44,595 nt of DNA, taken from NCBI GenBank assembly GCA_947445225.1, contig CANFCX010000007.1, positions 1 through 44,595 of the forward strand, read 5' to 3'. The position numbers and the translations under genes are program-made. The stretch's first letter is position 1. Every line of letters begins with the position of its first letter. Of the stretch, positions 9,595-18,264 are shown piece by piece. A model generated the notes under the pieces. That model made no database searches. It saw only the letters and a program-made list of their open reading frames with translations, and was not told where the DNA came from. Source of the stretch: Rhodospirillales bacterium. Lineage in GTDB: Bacteria > Pseudomonadota > Alphaproteobacteria > CACIAM-22H2.

Positions 9595-10806
9595 TCAGCG
9601 GCGATCCGAGCGACTGCCTCCGTCGTCGGTCAGCCCGAAAATGTCTTGAAGTTCGGCGATGCCCCGGACCGCCACCTGTCCCAGCCGGCGGACGCTGCCG
9701 GGACATTGGGCGGCAAAAGCGGCCGATACCAGAACCGAACGATTCATCTGGTCGCAGAGCCCCTCCAACCTCGACGCCAAATTGACGGCGGGGCCGATCG
9801 TGGTGAAATCCAGCCTTTGCGGAGCGCCGACATTGCCGTACAGCACCTCCCCGACGTGAAGCGCCATGCCGTATTGCAAGGTCAGTTCGCCTTCGCTTTC
9901 TCGTCGGACATTGAGAGCGGCGATGTTTCGGCGTGCGGCATCACACGCCGCCAATGCACGCGCACAGACCTCGGCCTCCCGACCGACGGTTTTGACGGGA
10001 AAGATGGCGAGCAAACCGTCGCCCATATATTTCAGGACTTCCCCGCCCTCGGCCATGATCGGCACGACCTGGCATTCGAAATAATCGTTGAGGAGTGCTA
10101 CCAGCCGATCGCCGGGCACGACGTCGGCCAGATGGGTGAATCCGCGCAGATCGGACAGCCAGATGGCGGCATGAATGGACTCTGTCTGCCCACGCCGAAT
10201 CTGTCCGCCAAGGATGCGCTCACCGGTCGTCTTCCCCAGATAGGTGCTCAAAAGGTTTATCGCCGTCCAGTGCAGGGCATAAATTTCGGCCACCCGCGCG
10301 ATGGGTGCGAGGATGCCCTCGAAAGCGTCGATCTCGGATTGGCTGAACCCGCCCGGCTGTTGCGTCGTCCATGTGATTACCCGGATTTGCCCGTCGAGAA
10401 ATCGCAAAGGCAGGGCCACGTAATCGGTGACGCCTTCCTTCTGAAGCTCCTGCAGAATTGGAAAATCCATCGGCGATTCGGGATCCCCGATCCGACGCCG
10501 GATGGTGCCGCCGGTCAATTTGACGGCAGCCAGCGGGCTGGTCCGGTAGGTGGTCTCGTTGACGACCTCGATTGGCGCCTCGGTGACTCGTGTCTTCTTT
10601 CCGACCCGCCACAGGAACCGGCGGCCCAGAATGTCGGGGTGAAGCGTATCGATGTAGAGGGCGACGCCGTAGAGCCGTACGCCGGCGTTTAGAAGCCGCC
10701 GCCCCAGCCCGGCAACAAAAAGGCGCGGACGCGCACTATCGGCGCCGTTGATGACCCACTGGGCGACGGGTTGGAAATCGATCGTGGGACTAACGTCGGC
10801 GGCGAT
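9595..10806 (-). CDS. Class III adenylate cyclase with N-terminal sensory-like region; start codon unclear
   Basis: The C-terminal catalytic domain has metal-binding aspartates in LSDLRGFT and YMGDGLLAIF, the substrate lysine of VLKYMGDG, and LDFTTIGPAVNLASRLE with the second substrate Asp and the transition-state Asn and Arg. The Lys/Asp pair favours ATP, so cAMP production is likely. The N-terminal part contains LHPDILGRRFLWR and LDFPIL-like segments seen in related alphaproteobacterial cyclases. The conserved frame extends upstream to an in-frame stop at 10819-10821, but no ATG, GTG or TTG occurs before the TTG at 10518, which would remove about 95 conserved residues. The end given here is an ATC preceded by GGGAG and is only a guess. 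The gene converges on grpE. Confidence 0.75.
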   Translation of the reverse strand: MAADVSPTIDFQPVAQWVINGADSARPRLFVAGLGRRLLNAGVRLYGVALYIDTLHPDILGRRFLWRVGKKTRVTEAPIEVVNETTYRTSPLAAVKLTGGTIRRRIGDPESPMDFPILQELQKEGVTDYVALPLRFLDGQIRVITWTTQQPGGFSQSEIDAFEGILAPIARVAEIYALHWTAINLLSTYLGKTTGERILGGQIRRGQTESIHAAIWLSDLRGFTHLADVVPGDRLVALLNDYFECQVVPIMAEGGEVLKYMGDGLLAIFPVKTVGREAEVCARALAACDAARRNIAALNVRRESEGELTLQYGMALHVGEVLYGNVGAPQRLDFTTIGPAVNLASRLEGLCDQMNRSVLVSAAFAAQCPGSVRRLGQVAVRGIAELQDIFGLTDDGGSRSDRR

Positions 10807-10818
10807 AACGCTTCTCCC

Positions 10819-11124
10819 TCAGGGAAACCGGTGGAGTTTCGGCCCTGTCGGGCCGCCGATCAACCGCGATGGCGTTCCGGCTTGGCCCCCGCCACCCACC
10901 CAGATTGGCGCCGGTCCGCAGGAAATCCTCCACCCTGTGGCTGGCCCGCAACGCACCCGGCCATCAAGCGACAACAAACCAAGGAAAGCCAAGATCGGGG
11001 TGTTGCAGGCTCAACCCTCCATCCCTATATACTCGCCCGAATCAACGACCTATTGCAGGTCACCATGGGGATATCCGCCGGTGCTTCTTAGGGCCAGCGG
11101 ATTCCGCCGAAAGTGGGGAAGTGT
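10819..11124. other. Intergenic region between the cyclase gene and dnaK
   Basis: About 306 bases without a convincing gene. The right part holds the dnaK promoter at 11003-11031 and a roughly 90-base leader. The left part must supply any promoter of the leftward cyclase gene; I could not pick one out. Open frames here are short and lack ribosome-binding sites. Confidence 0.5.
11002..11031 (+). promoter_or_regulatory. dnaK promoter, sigma-70-like and overlapping sigma-32-like match
   Basis: TTGCAG (11003-11008) and TATATA (11026-11031) are 17 bases apart, a good housekeeping promoter. The same bases also read as a heat-shock sigma-32 site: GTTGCAG as a partial -35 and CCCTATAT (one mismatch from CCCCATNT) as -10, 14 bases apart. 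Overlapping recognition would allow basal and heat-induced transcription of dnaK-dnaJ; this is inference from consensus matching. Confidence 0.5.
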
Positions 11125-13053
11125 ATGAGTAAAGTTATCGGTATCGACCTCGGCACCACCAATTCCTGCGTGGCGGTCATGGAGGGCTCCACGCCCAAGG
11201 TCATCGCCAATGCCGAGGGCATGAACACGACGCCGTCGATCGTCGCCTTTACCGAAAGCGGCGAACGCCTCGTTGGCCAAGCGGCGAAACGGCAGGCCGT
11301 GACCAACCCCCTGCACACCGTCTATTCAGTCAAGCGTTTGGTCGGACGGCGCCACGACGACCCCTTGGTGTCCAAGGATAAGGGCCTGGTGCCCTACAAG
11401 ATCGTGCCCAGCGACAATGGCGACGCCTGGGTCGAGGTTCAGGGGAAGCGTTATTCGCCCAGCCAGATCAGCGCCTTCATCCTTCAGAAGATGAAGGAAA
11501 CCGCGGAAGCCTATCTCGGCGAGAAGGTCACGCAAGCGGTCATCACCGTCCCCGCCTATTTCAACGATTCCCAGCGCCAGGCGACAAAGGACGCCGGCAA
11601 GATCGCCGGGCTCGAGGTCCTGCGCATCATCAACGAGCCGACGGCGGCGGCGCTCGCCTACGGCCTCGAGAAAAAGAAAGCCGGGACGATCGCGGTTTAC
11701 GACCTTGGCGGCGGCACCTTCGACGTTTCGGTGCTCGAAATCGGCGACGGCGTCTTCGAGGTGAAGTCGACCAATGGCGACACTTTCCTGGGCGGCGAGG
11801 ATTTCGACAAGGAGATCATCGATTACCTGGCGATCGAATTCAAAAAAGAGAACGGCATTGATTTGCGCCAGGACCGCCTCGCCCTGCAGCGCCTGAAGGA
11901 GGCCGCGGAAAAGGCCAAGATCGAGCTGTCGAGTGCCGTGCAGACCGAAGTGAATCTGCCCTTCATAACCGCCGATCAAACCGGGCCGAAACATTTGGCC
12001 ATCAAGCTGACGCGCGCGAAGCTCGAATCTCTGGTCGACGTCTTGGTCCAGAGGACCATCGAACCTTGCCGCGCGGCGCTCAAGGATGCCGGGCTCAAAC
12101 CCTCGGAAATCGACGAGGTCGTGTTGGTCGGGGGCATGACACGCATGCCCAAGATCATCGAAACGGTGAAGCAGTTCTTCGGCCGCGAACCGCATCGCGG
12201 TGTCAATCCCGACGAAGTCGTCGCCGTGGGCGCCGGAATCCAAGGCGCCGTCTTGAAAGGCGACGTCAAGGACGTGTTGCTTCTCGACGTGACGCCGTTG
12301 TCGCTGGGCATCGAGACTTTGGGCGGCGTCTTCACACGTTTGATCGATCGCAATACCACGGTTCCGACACGCAAGAGCCAGACCTTTTCGACGGCCGAGG
12401 ACGGTCAGACGGCAGTGACCATCCGCGTCTTCCAGGGTGAGCGCGAACTCGCTGCGGACAACAAGATGCTGGGCCAGTTCGATCTCGTCGGCATTCCGCC
12501 GGCCCCCCGGGGCGTGCCGCAAGTCGAAGTCACCTTCGATATCGACGCCAATGGCATCGTTAATGTCTCGGCCAAGGACAAGGCCACGGGGCGGGAGCAG
12601 CAGGTGCGTATCGAGGCCCGCAGCGGCCTGTCCGATGACGACATCAAGCGGATGGTCAAGGAAGCCGAGAGCCATGCCGGCGAGGATAAGAAACGCCGCG
12701 AGCTGATCGAAGTCCGAAACCAGGCCGATAGCCTGATCCATTCCACCGAAAAGAACGTAAAGGAATTCGGGGACAAGGTTCAGGCCGCCGAGAAATCGGC
12801 GATCGAAAGCGAAATCGAGGCGTTGAAGAAAGCCCGTGAATCCGAGGACGTCGCGGCCATTCGAGCCAAAGTTCAGTCGTTGCAGCAGGCCTCGATGAAA
12901 CTAGGCGAAGCCATGTACAAGGCAGGCCAGGCCGGCGACGCCGCGCCCGGGGCCTCGGCCGGCACGGCGCCGGAAGGCGAGACTGGCGGGGAAAAGACCG
13001 ACAAGGTCGTGGACGCCGATTTCGAGGAAGTCGACGAACGCAAACGCAAATAG
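11125..13053 (+). CDS. dnaK: Molecular chaperone DnaK (Hsp70)
   Basis: DnaK binds exposed hydrophobic peptides in an ATP-controlled cycle with DnaJ and GrpE. The N terminus [19 protein letters not shown], the nucleotide-binding segments [13 protein letters not shown] and [16 protein letters not shown], the linker [18 protein letters not shown] and the acidic end [15 protein letters not shown] are all typical. Length is 642 residues. The ATG at 11125 starts the conserved sequence and follows GGGGAAG; an ATG four codons upstream is in frame but less well placed. dnaJ follows after 81 bases, with a strong hairpin between them that may set the DnaK to DnaJ ratio. Confidence 0.98.
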   Translation: MSKVIGIDLGTTNSCVAVMEGSTPKVIANAEGMNTTPSIVAFTESGERLVGQAAKRQAVTNPLHTVYSVKRLVGRRHDDPLVSKDKGLVPYKIVPSDNGDAWVEVQGKRYSPSQISAFILQKMKETAEAYLGEKVTQAVITVPAYFNDSQRQATKDAGKIAGLEVLRIINEPTAAALAYGLEKKKAGTIAVYDLGGGTFDVSVLEIGDGVFEVKSTNGDTFLGGEDFDKEIIDYLAIEFKKENGIDLRQDRLALQRLKEAAEKAKIELSSAVQTEVNLPFITADQTGPKHLAIKLTRAKLESLVDVLVQRTIEPCRAALKDAGLKPSEIDEVVLVGGMTRMPKIIETVKQFFGREPHRGVNPDEVVAVGAGIQGAVLKGDVKDVLLLDVTPLSLGIETLGGVFTRLIDRNTTVPTRKSQTFSTAEDGQTAVTIRVFQGERELAADNKMLGQFDLVGIPPAPRGVPQVEVTFDIDANGIVNVSAKDKATGREQQVRIEARSGLSDDDIKRMVKEAESHAGEDKKRRELIEVRNQADSLIHSTEKNVKEFGDKVQAAEKSAIESEIEALKKARESEDVAAIRAKVQSLQQASMKLGEAMYKAGQAGDAAPGASAGTAPEGETGGEKTDKVVDADFEEVDERKRK

Positions 13054-13083
13054 CGGCTGCGGGTAAGACGTCTTTCGGGGGAA

Positions 13084-13117
13084 GGCGCCGCCTCGACAAA
13101 AAATCGGGGGCGGCGCC
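13084..13117 (+). terminator. Hairpin in the dnaK-dnaJ spacer, possible partial terminator
   Basis: GGCGCCGCC (13084-13092) pairs perfectly with GGCGGCGCC (13109-13117) around a 16-base loop containing an A run. There is no T tract after it, so full termination is doubtful. It could reduce read-through into dnaJ or stabilise the upstream dnaK message. Confidence 0.4.
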
Positions 13118-13134
13118 GCAAGGCGGATCGGTGA

Positions 13135-14271
13135 ATGGCGAAGCAGGACTATTACGACGTGCTCGGCGTCGCGCGCGGCGCCAGCACTGACGACATCAAG
13201 AAGTCCTTCCGCAAGCTGGCCATGCAGTTCCACCCGGATCGGCACCAGGGCGACAAGGAAGCGGAACACAAATTCCGCGAGATCAACGAAGCCTACGACA
13301 TCCTCAAGGATGACGAAAAACGCGCCGCTTATGACCGTTATGGGCATGCCGCGTTTGAAAACGGCGGAGGCCGCCCCGGCGGTGCCGGGTTTGAGTTCAA
13401 TTTCGGCGCCGGGTTCGCGGACATCTTCGACGAAATGTTCGGCGACGTCATGGGCGGCAGGCGCGGCGGCCAAGGCACCCCGCGCGGGGGCGACGTTCGC
13501 TACAACCTGAAGATTAGTCTGGAAGAGGCCTTCAAAGGCCGGCAGACAACCATCCGTGTCCCCAGCCTGGTGTTGTGCGAATCATGCGGCGCCACCGGCG
13601 CGGCGGGCGGTTCAAAGCCGATCGCCTGCGCCACTTGCCAGGGCCACGGCAAGGTCCGCCAGCAAAGCGGTTTCTTCACCATCGAACGGACCTGCCCGGC
13701 GTGTCATGGCGCGGGACGGGTGATTGAAAAACCCTGCCGATCGTGCAGCGGTCAGGGCCGCGTGCGCAAGGAACGAACGCTGGCCGTGAACGTCCCGCCC
13801 GGTGTCGAAGATGGAACGCGCATAAGGCTGGCCGGCGAAGGTGAGGCCGGCGTGCGCGGGTCGCCGCCGGGTGACCTATACCTCTTCGTCGAAATCACGC
13901 CGCATAAATTGTTTCAGCGCGAGGGCGCGGATCTCCTATGCCGCGTGCCCATTCCCATGACCACCGCGGCACTCGGCGGCGATATCGAGGTTCCCACCAT
14001 CGACGCCGGTCGCGTGCGTATCAACGTCCCGGCCGGAACGCAGACCGGCCAACAGGTCCGCCTCCGCACCAAGGGCATGAGTGTGTTGCGCAGCAATCAA
14101 CGCGGCGATCTTTTCGTCGAACTCATCGTCGAGACTCCGGTCAACCTGAATAAGCGCCAGGAGGAGTTGCTGCGCGATTTCGACGGGGCTGGAAACCGCA
14201 AGCAAACGAGCCCGCAATCGGAGGGCTTTTTCGCCAAAGTCCGCGAGCTCTGGGAAGATTTACGCGAATAG
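13135..14271 (+). CDS. dnaJ: Chaperone DnaJ (Hsp40)
   Basis: DnaJ delivers substrates to DnaK and stimulates its ATPase. Domains in order: J domain (1-70) with the HPD triplet in [10 protein letters not shown], a glycine/phenylalanine-rich stretch (about 75-125), a zinc domain with four CxxCxGxG-type repeats ([32 protein letters not shown]), and the C-terminal substrate-binding region. The length of 378 residues is normal. The ATG at 13135 begins [17 protein letters not shown], the expected N terminus. It belongs to the dnaK transcription unit. Confidence 0.97.
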   Translation: MAKQDYYDVLGVARGASTDDIKKSFRKLAMQFHPDRHQGDKEAEHKFREINEAYDILKDDEKRAAYDRYGHAAFENGGGRPGGAGFEFNFGAGFADIFDEMFGDVMGGRRGGQGTPRGGDVRYNLKISLEEAFKGRQTTIRVPSLVLCESCGATGAAGGSKPIACATCQGHGKVRQQSGFFTIERTCPACHGAGRVIEKPCRSCSGQGRVRKERTLAVNVPPGVEDGTRIRLAGEGEAGVRGSPPGDLYLFVEITPHKLFQREGADLLCRVPIPMTTAALGGDIEVPTIDAGRVRINVPAGTQTGQQVRLRTKGMSVLRSNQRGDLFVELIVETPVNLNKRQEELLRDFDGAGNRKQTSPQSEGFFAKVRELWEDLRE

Positions 14272-14365
14272 GGACCCGGCGCGGCGCCGATCGCCAGGCC
14301 GCCGAATTTGCGACCCCCCAACCGCGGCCGGCGGCTATAGTCGCGGCAAAGAGGGGGATCCTTTC

Positions 14366-15175
14366 ATGACTGATATCCGCGTCGGCGTCATTGGTTGCGG
14401 CGGTCGCATGGGCCGCATGGTGCTGAGCGAACTCGCCGCCACCAAAGGCTGCCGTATCGCCGGCGGCACCGAACCGAAGGAGAGCGCTCTGTTCGGTCGC
14501 GATCTGGGCGACATCGCGGGCACCGGGCCGTTGGGTCTGGCGGTCACCGACAAAGCCGAAACTCTTTTTGCCGGTGCCGATGTTGTCATCGATTTCACGA
14601 CACCGGCGGCCAGCGTGCTCCATGCCGGGATGGCCGCGCGAACCGGAACGGCGTTTGTGCTCGGCACGACAGGATTGGACGATAAGCAGTTAGCCGCCGT
14701 GGCTCGCGCCGCTCGCAAGGCCCCGATCGTGCGCGCCGCCAACATGAGTCTCGGCGTGACGCTGCTCGCCGCGCTCGTCGAAAAGGTCGCCTCGGTGTTG
14801 GGGCCGGACTACGACATCGAAATCGTGGAAATGCACCATCGCCACAAAGTCGACGCGCCGTCCGGAACGGCGCTGGCCCTGGGCGAAGCCGCCGCCGCCG
14901 GGCGCGGCGTGCGCCTCGCCAAGGTTGGCCAGCGCAGCCGCGACGGCTACACCGGGGCGCGCCGGACAGGAGACATCGGATTTGCGGTTCTGCGCGGCGG
15001 CGATGTCGTCGGCGATCACTCGGTGGTTTTCGCGGGCGCGGGCGAACGCATCGAACTTGTCCATCGCGCATCCAGCCGCCAGATATTCGCCCGGGGCGCG
15101 GTTCGCGCGGCCCTTTGGGTCGCGGATCGGAAACCAGGCCTTTATTCGATGCGCGACGTTCTTGGGATTTCTTGA
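14366..15175 (+). CDS. dapB: 4-hydroxy-tetrahydrodipicolinate reductase
   Basis: DapB uses NAD(P)H to make tetrahydrodipicolinate in the lysine and diaminopimelate pathway, which feeds peptidoglycan synthesis. The N-terminal Rossmann motif GVIGCGGRMGRMV, FTTPAASVLHAGMA, and the catalytic and substrate-binding stretch EMHHRHKVDAPSGTALALGE are all present. The protein has 269 residues, as usual. GAGGGGGA lies upstream of the ATG. The gene follows dnaJ after 94 bases; dnaJ-dapB adjacency is frequent in alphaproteobacteria. It converges on the DUF2244 gene with three bases between stops. Confidence 0.96.
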   Translation: MTDIRVGVIGCGGRMGRMVLSELAATKGCRIAGGTEPKESALFGRDLGDIAGTGPLGLAVTDKAETLFAGADVVIDFTTPAASVLHAGMAARTGTAFVLGTTGLDDKQLAAVARAARKAPIVRAANMSLGVTLLAALVEKVASVLGPDYDIEIVEMHHRHKVDAPSGTALALGEAAAAGRGVRLAKVGQRSRDGYTGARRTGDIGFAVLRGGDVVGDHSVVFAGAGERIELVHRASSRQIFARGAVRAALWVADRKPGLYSMRDVLGIS

Positions 15176-15178
15176 GTT

Positions 15179-15709
15179 CTATGGCGTCGCGTCACGGCGC
15201 TCGGATGGCGCGGAGAGCATGCGCGTCTGCGAAAGAGCACTACGAAGAATGCGTGCGACTTCGAGCCGTTCCCAAGGCGGTAGAAACGCGCCGATGACCA
15301 GCGTCCGGCCATGGGACGACAGCGTCAAGGGGCTTTCGTGATTCGGCGGATCGTCGATGTCAACCCGCAACCAATAGGGCTGAAAGCTCCAGATTTTGCG
15401 CTCACCCCGCCGGCCGACGCGGCACACGGTCAATGCGCTGTCGGTCAGGGATACGGTCTCGTACGTCTTGGCGCTGGAATAGCTGGCCTTAAATGCCCAA
15501 TAGACGAGCAGGACATCAAGGCCGAAGAATCCGAAAACCGGCCAGGCACCGGCGAGCCAGAACGCCAGCCCGGCCAGGAAGCTGATCCCGCCGATGCCTC
15601 CCATCACCAGCCAGAAACCCAGCGGGCTCAGGCTGCGATGCGGCCGAAGCACCAAATTGAGGTCGGGTTGACCGGCTTCGAACGGCTTTTGCGACACCGC
15701 TGTGTCCAT
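15179..15709 (-). CDS. DUF2244 family membrane protein
   Basis: A small integral membrane protein of unknown function, widespread in alphaproteobacteria. It starts with LNLVLRPHRSLSPLGFWLVM, typical of DUF2244, then has two hydrophobic segments (about residues 31-52 and 55-75 from the chosen start), followed by a soluble part with VSLTDSALTVCRVGRRGE and PPWERLEVARILRSALSQ. The ATG at 15709 gives 176 residues, near the family length, and leaves 85 bases before the divergent nth. An upstream ATG at 15796 has GGGA in range but overlaps the nth start codon. Which is used is not settled. Confidence 0.82.
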   Translation of the reverse strand: MDTAVSQKPFEAGQPDLNLVLRPHRSLSPLGFWLVMGGIGGISFLAGLAFWLAGAWPVFGFFGLDVLLVYWAFKASYSSAKTYETVSLTDSALTVCRVGRRGERKIWSFQPYWLRVDIDDPPNHESPLTLSSHGRTLVIGAFLPPWERLEVARILRSALSQTRMLSAPSERRDATP

Positions 15710-15794
15710 CGGCCCATGATAGACGCCGCGCCCCCGGGCCGGCAAATGGGATACGGCCAGATCCGCCGGCGCCGCGCCGGGCACGAAGTGTTCC

Positions 15795-16463
15795 ATGCGT
15801 AAGTCCCAAATCGAAGAAACCTTTCGGCGCCTTTCGGCGGCCAATTCCGCGCCGCGCAGCGAGCTTCATTATCGCGACCCCTTCACCCTGCTTTGCGCCG
15901 TCGTGCTGTCGGCGCAGGCTACGGATAAGGGCGTGAACAAGGCCACACCCGCCTTGTTTGCGGCCGCGGACACGCCGGTCAAGATGGCTGCGCTCGGCGA
16001 GGCAGGGGTGAAGCGGCACATCAGGACGATCGGCCTGTTCAATAGCAAGGCCAGGAACCTCGTACGTTTGAGTGAAATTCTCCTGGAGCGATTTGGCGGT
16101 CGCGTGCCCGACAATCGCGCCGATCTCGAATCGCTCCCCGGCGTCGGTCGAAAGACGGCCAGCGTGGTCCTCAATACCGCCTTCGGGCACCCGACCATTG
16201 CCGTCGATACACACGTCTTCCGCGTCGCCAGACGCCTGGGGCTGGCCACCGGAAAGACGCCAAACGCGGTCGAGGAGGAACTCGAACGGGTCGTCCCCGC
16301 GGTCTATCGCAATCACGCCCATCACTGGCTGATCCTGCATGGACGCCATCTGTGCAAGGCACGCCGGCCAGATTGCCCCCGTTGTCTTGTGCGCGATCTC
16401 TGCGCTTACACCGGCAAGAACGACCCGGCTTTATCACCGACATCGACGACAGAAAATCGATGA
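15795..16463 (+). CDS. nth: Endonuclease III (DNA glycosylase/AP lyase)
   Basis: Nth removes oxidised pyrimidines and cleaves at abasic sites in base-excision repair. The helix-hairpin-helix LPGVGRKTASVVLN contains the catalytic lysine; VDTHVFRVARRLGL contains the catalytic aspartate; and the C-terminal [4Fe-4S] motif has the exact spacing C-x6-C-x2-C-x5-C in CKARRPDCPRCLVRDLC. Length is 222 residues. The ribosome-binding site before the ATG at 15795 is weak. The start codon overlaps a possible start of the divergent DUF2244 gene. Confidence 0.96.
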   Translation: MRKSQIEETFRRLSAANSAPRSELHYRDPFTLLCAVVLSAQATDKGVNKATPALFAAADTPVKMAALGEAGVKRHIRTIGLFNSKARNLVRLSEILLERFGGRVPDNRADLESLPGVGRKTASVVLNTAFGHPTIAVDTHVFRVARRLGLATGKTPNAVEEELERVVPAVYRNHAHHWLILHGRHLCKARRPDCPRCLVRDLCAYTGKNDPALSPTSTTENR

Positions 16464-16506
16464 GGACCCGCTCACGCCAACCGTCGCGCCGTACGAACCG
16501 TCTTGG

Positions 16507-16530
16507 AAATAACGCGCGATCGGGTTATTT
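16507..16530 (+). terminator. Possible rho-independent terminator of nth
   Basis: AAATAAC (16507-16513) pairs with GTTATTT (16524-16530), and the right arm runs into five consecutive T residues. The stem is short and AT-rich, so the call is weak, but position 44 bases after the nth stop fits. Confidence 0.3.
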
Positions 16531-16632
16531 TTCCACAACGACGCTAGATTAGTCGGATCGAGGAAGTAGGAACCTTCTCGGACTGCCGATGATGGAAGCA
16601 TCGTCTTTGCCATCGACCGAGTGGTTGGGTTC

Positions 16633-16860
16633 ATGACCGCGTATGAATATATTCTGAACCGGAAATTAAATAGTCAGGCCGACGTCACCAAGGCGGAGGA
16701 TTGGCTACGCCGGAACATGCCGCGCGGGACATGGGGACTCGAGTTCGTCGGCGTCGCCGACGAGGAAGACGCCAAATCCGGGCGCCGGGTGTCCAAGATT
16801 CTTATCCGCTTCAAATTCGGGCAGAAAGAGAACCTTCTGCGTGAAGGCGTTCGTTCTTGA
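16633..16860 (+). CDS. Small hypothetical protein
   Basis: I do not recognise this 75-residue protein. It begins MTAYEYILNRKLNSQADVTK and is charged, with no signal peptide or membrane segment. The middle, PRGTWGLEFVGVADEEDA, and the end, KILIRFKFGQKENLL, look like beta strands, so a small folded domain is plausible. A GTG four codons upstream (16621) is in frame; no start has a clear ribosome-binding site. Codon use resembles the neighbours. It sits alone between nth and a leftward lipoprotein gene, with a possible very small gene overlapping its end. Confidence 0.6.
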   Translation: MTAYEYILNRKLNSQADVTKAEDWLRRNMPRGTWGLEFVGVADEEDAKSGRRVSKILIRFKFGQKENLLREGVRS

Positions 16861-16939
16861 AGATCCGCTCGAGCGCAAGAAAAAGCGCGAACAGGAAGCT
16901 TCCCAGGGCGGCTTCTTGTCAAAGATTTTCGGGAAATAG
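16841..16939 (+). CDS. Possible very small protein of 32 residues
   Basis: A GTG at 16841 starts a frame that overlaps the end of the preceding gene by 20 bases and encodes a highly charged, lysine/arginine-rich central stretch (LERKKKREQ) followed by GGFLSKIFGK. AAAGAGAA lies about nine bases upstream of the GTG. It might be a separate small gene coupled to the previous one. Without homologues it could be chance. Confidence 0.3.
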   Translation: MKAFVLEDPLERKKKREQEASQGGFLSKIFGK

Positions 16940-16971
16940 CGCTTTTTGCCGCTGCGGGCCGGGCGCGGGAC

Positions 16972-17538
16972 TCAGCCCGGTCGCGAAACCCGATGCGCGC
17001 GCAGGTCGCGATAACAATTGGCCGCGATGCCAATAGGCTGCAGGGAGCGGGCCTTGTCCCCGCCATTACGAACCTCGTAATGCGCGACCTGTAGGTCTCC
17101 GGATTTCTGATACAGAAAGACGTCAAGGAAACAATCGGTCCCCGCGTAACGCCAGATCTCGGCGGGGCCATCGCGCTGAACGAAATCCGGCCGCCCGAGC
17201 CGTTCGGACAGGACCCGTCCGGTGATCCCGATCAATTCGGCGGGCTGCTCCGCGGTGGGTGGTATCGCCGCCGCCTTTTCCGCGATTGGCGCGCGGGAGG
17301 CGCCGGATTCGGCGGCGCTCACGGAATTGGTCTGCGGCAATCCACTATTCTGCGGCGCGGCCTCGGCGGCGTGGGCCATCCCCGTATCGGTCCATGGCGC
17401 CGACGATTGGGCCGGCGGGGCGTTGGTCAGCCGCGGCGGCGGCTTGGCGGTACATGCCGCCACGCCAAGCGCAAGGAACAGTGCGAAAATAAGCCCGCAG
17501 CGGAGAGATTCTTGGCGGGCCGGCAAACGGTTGTTCAC
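16972..17538 (-). CDS. Hypothetical lipoprotein, possible SmpA/OmlA-like tail
   Basis: The 188-residue product has a signal sequence ending in a lipobox-like GVAAC (Cys29), a proline/alanine-rich linker to about residue 98, and a compact C-terminal domain beginning ELIGITGRVLSERLGRPDFV and continuing with AEIWRYAGTDCFLDVFLY. The pattern of a short helix followed by G-x-P-D and an E-I-W-x-Y strand resembles the SmpA/OmlA (BamE-like) fold of small envelope lipoproteins, but this is only a resemblance. Similar uncharacterised proteins are common in Rhodospirillales. It starts ten bases after the bactofilin gene and is probably co-transcribed with it. Confidence 0.75.
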   Translation of the reverse strand: MNNRLPARQESLRCGLIFALFLALGVAACTAKPPPRLTNAPPAQSSAPWTDTGMAHAAEAAPQNSGLPQTNSVSAAESGASRAPIAEKAAAIPPTAEQPAELIGITGRVLSERLGRPDFVQRDGPAEIWRYAGTDCFLDVFLYQKSGDLQVAHYEVRNGGDKARSLQPIGIAANCYRDLRAHRVSRPG

Positions 17539-17548
17539 GATCGGCGCG

Positions 17549-18196
17549 TCAAACCTGGGTCGTTTCGACAGGCCGAAACAACGGAGAATCCGAATTCGCG
17601 CCCAGGGCCGAGGATGGCGACGGCGTATCGGCGACAGGCTTTAACGTCGGGCTCGGACGAGTAACCTGAAGATCGCCCGCCAACTCGCCGCCAAGTTCGA
17701 TTTCGATTTGTCCGTAGCGAACCGAACCGGTGATGCGACCGGTCGATCGAATGAACAACCGCTCGCGCACGATCAGGGAGCCTTCGAACCGTCCGCCGAT
17801 CTCCGCGCCATCGACTTCCGCCGTGCCCTTGAAGAAACCGTTTTCGGTAATTTCGATGAAGCGGCTCTCCGAAAGTGTGGCTTCGACGCGTCCTTCGACA
17901 ACGAGCCTGTCGCAGGACGTGATTTCGCCCGACAGGCAAATGTCGCGGCCGACGATCAGCTTCTTCGTTTCGGGTTCAGGAGCCTGTTGACCGGCGCGCC
18001 AGCCCGTTTGACCGGTCAACTCAACGAGACGGCGCCCCGCCGGCTCGGCGCGGTTTGTAGGCGCGCTCACGGGTTTGGTCGCGGGCAGGGACGTGGCGCG
18101 CGGCACAGCCGGCTTCGCGGCAGCGTCGTACTCCGCGGTTTCGTCGGTCGGCGGCGTCGACGATCCGTCCCGGCCATCGTTCTTACGGCGGAACAT
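17549..18196 (-). CDS. Bactofilin (polymer-forming cytoskeletal protein)
   Basis: Bactofilins form unregulated filaments that place envelope-modifying proteins. The disordered N terminus (about 1-75, rich in Pro, Ala and Thr) is followed by the beta-helical DUF583 core (about 80-190) with repeats such as LIVGRDICLSGEITSCDRLV, VEGRVEATL and GGRFEGSLIVRERLFI. A short disordered tail follows. The ATG at 18196 begins MFRRKN and has GGGAG about nine bases upstream; an open extension to 18253 lacks conserved sequence. The usual M23 peptidase partner is absent; a small lipoprotein gene follows instead. Confidence 0.9.
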   Translation of the reverse strand: MFRRKNDGRDGSSTPPTDETAEYDAAAKPAVPRATSLPATKPVSAPTNRAEPAGRRLVELTGQTGWRAGQQAPEPETKKLIVGRDICLSGEITSCDRLVVEGRVEATLSESRFIEITENGFFKGTAEVDGAEIGGRFEGSLIVRERLFIRSTGRITGSVRYGQIEIELGGELAGDLQVTRPSPTLKPVADTPSPSSALGANSDSPLFRPVETTQV

Positions 18197-18264
18197 GCAG
18201 GTCTCTCCCTCTGGTTGTCCCGTCATCACGGCGCCGGCCAGGGACCGCCGCACTACGTGGCCAC

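Noticed and set aside
16434-16634. 66-codon frame on the minus strand between nth and the small unknown gene
   Set aside because: No ribosome-binding site, overlaps the nth end, and composition is not protein-like.
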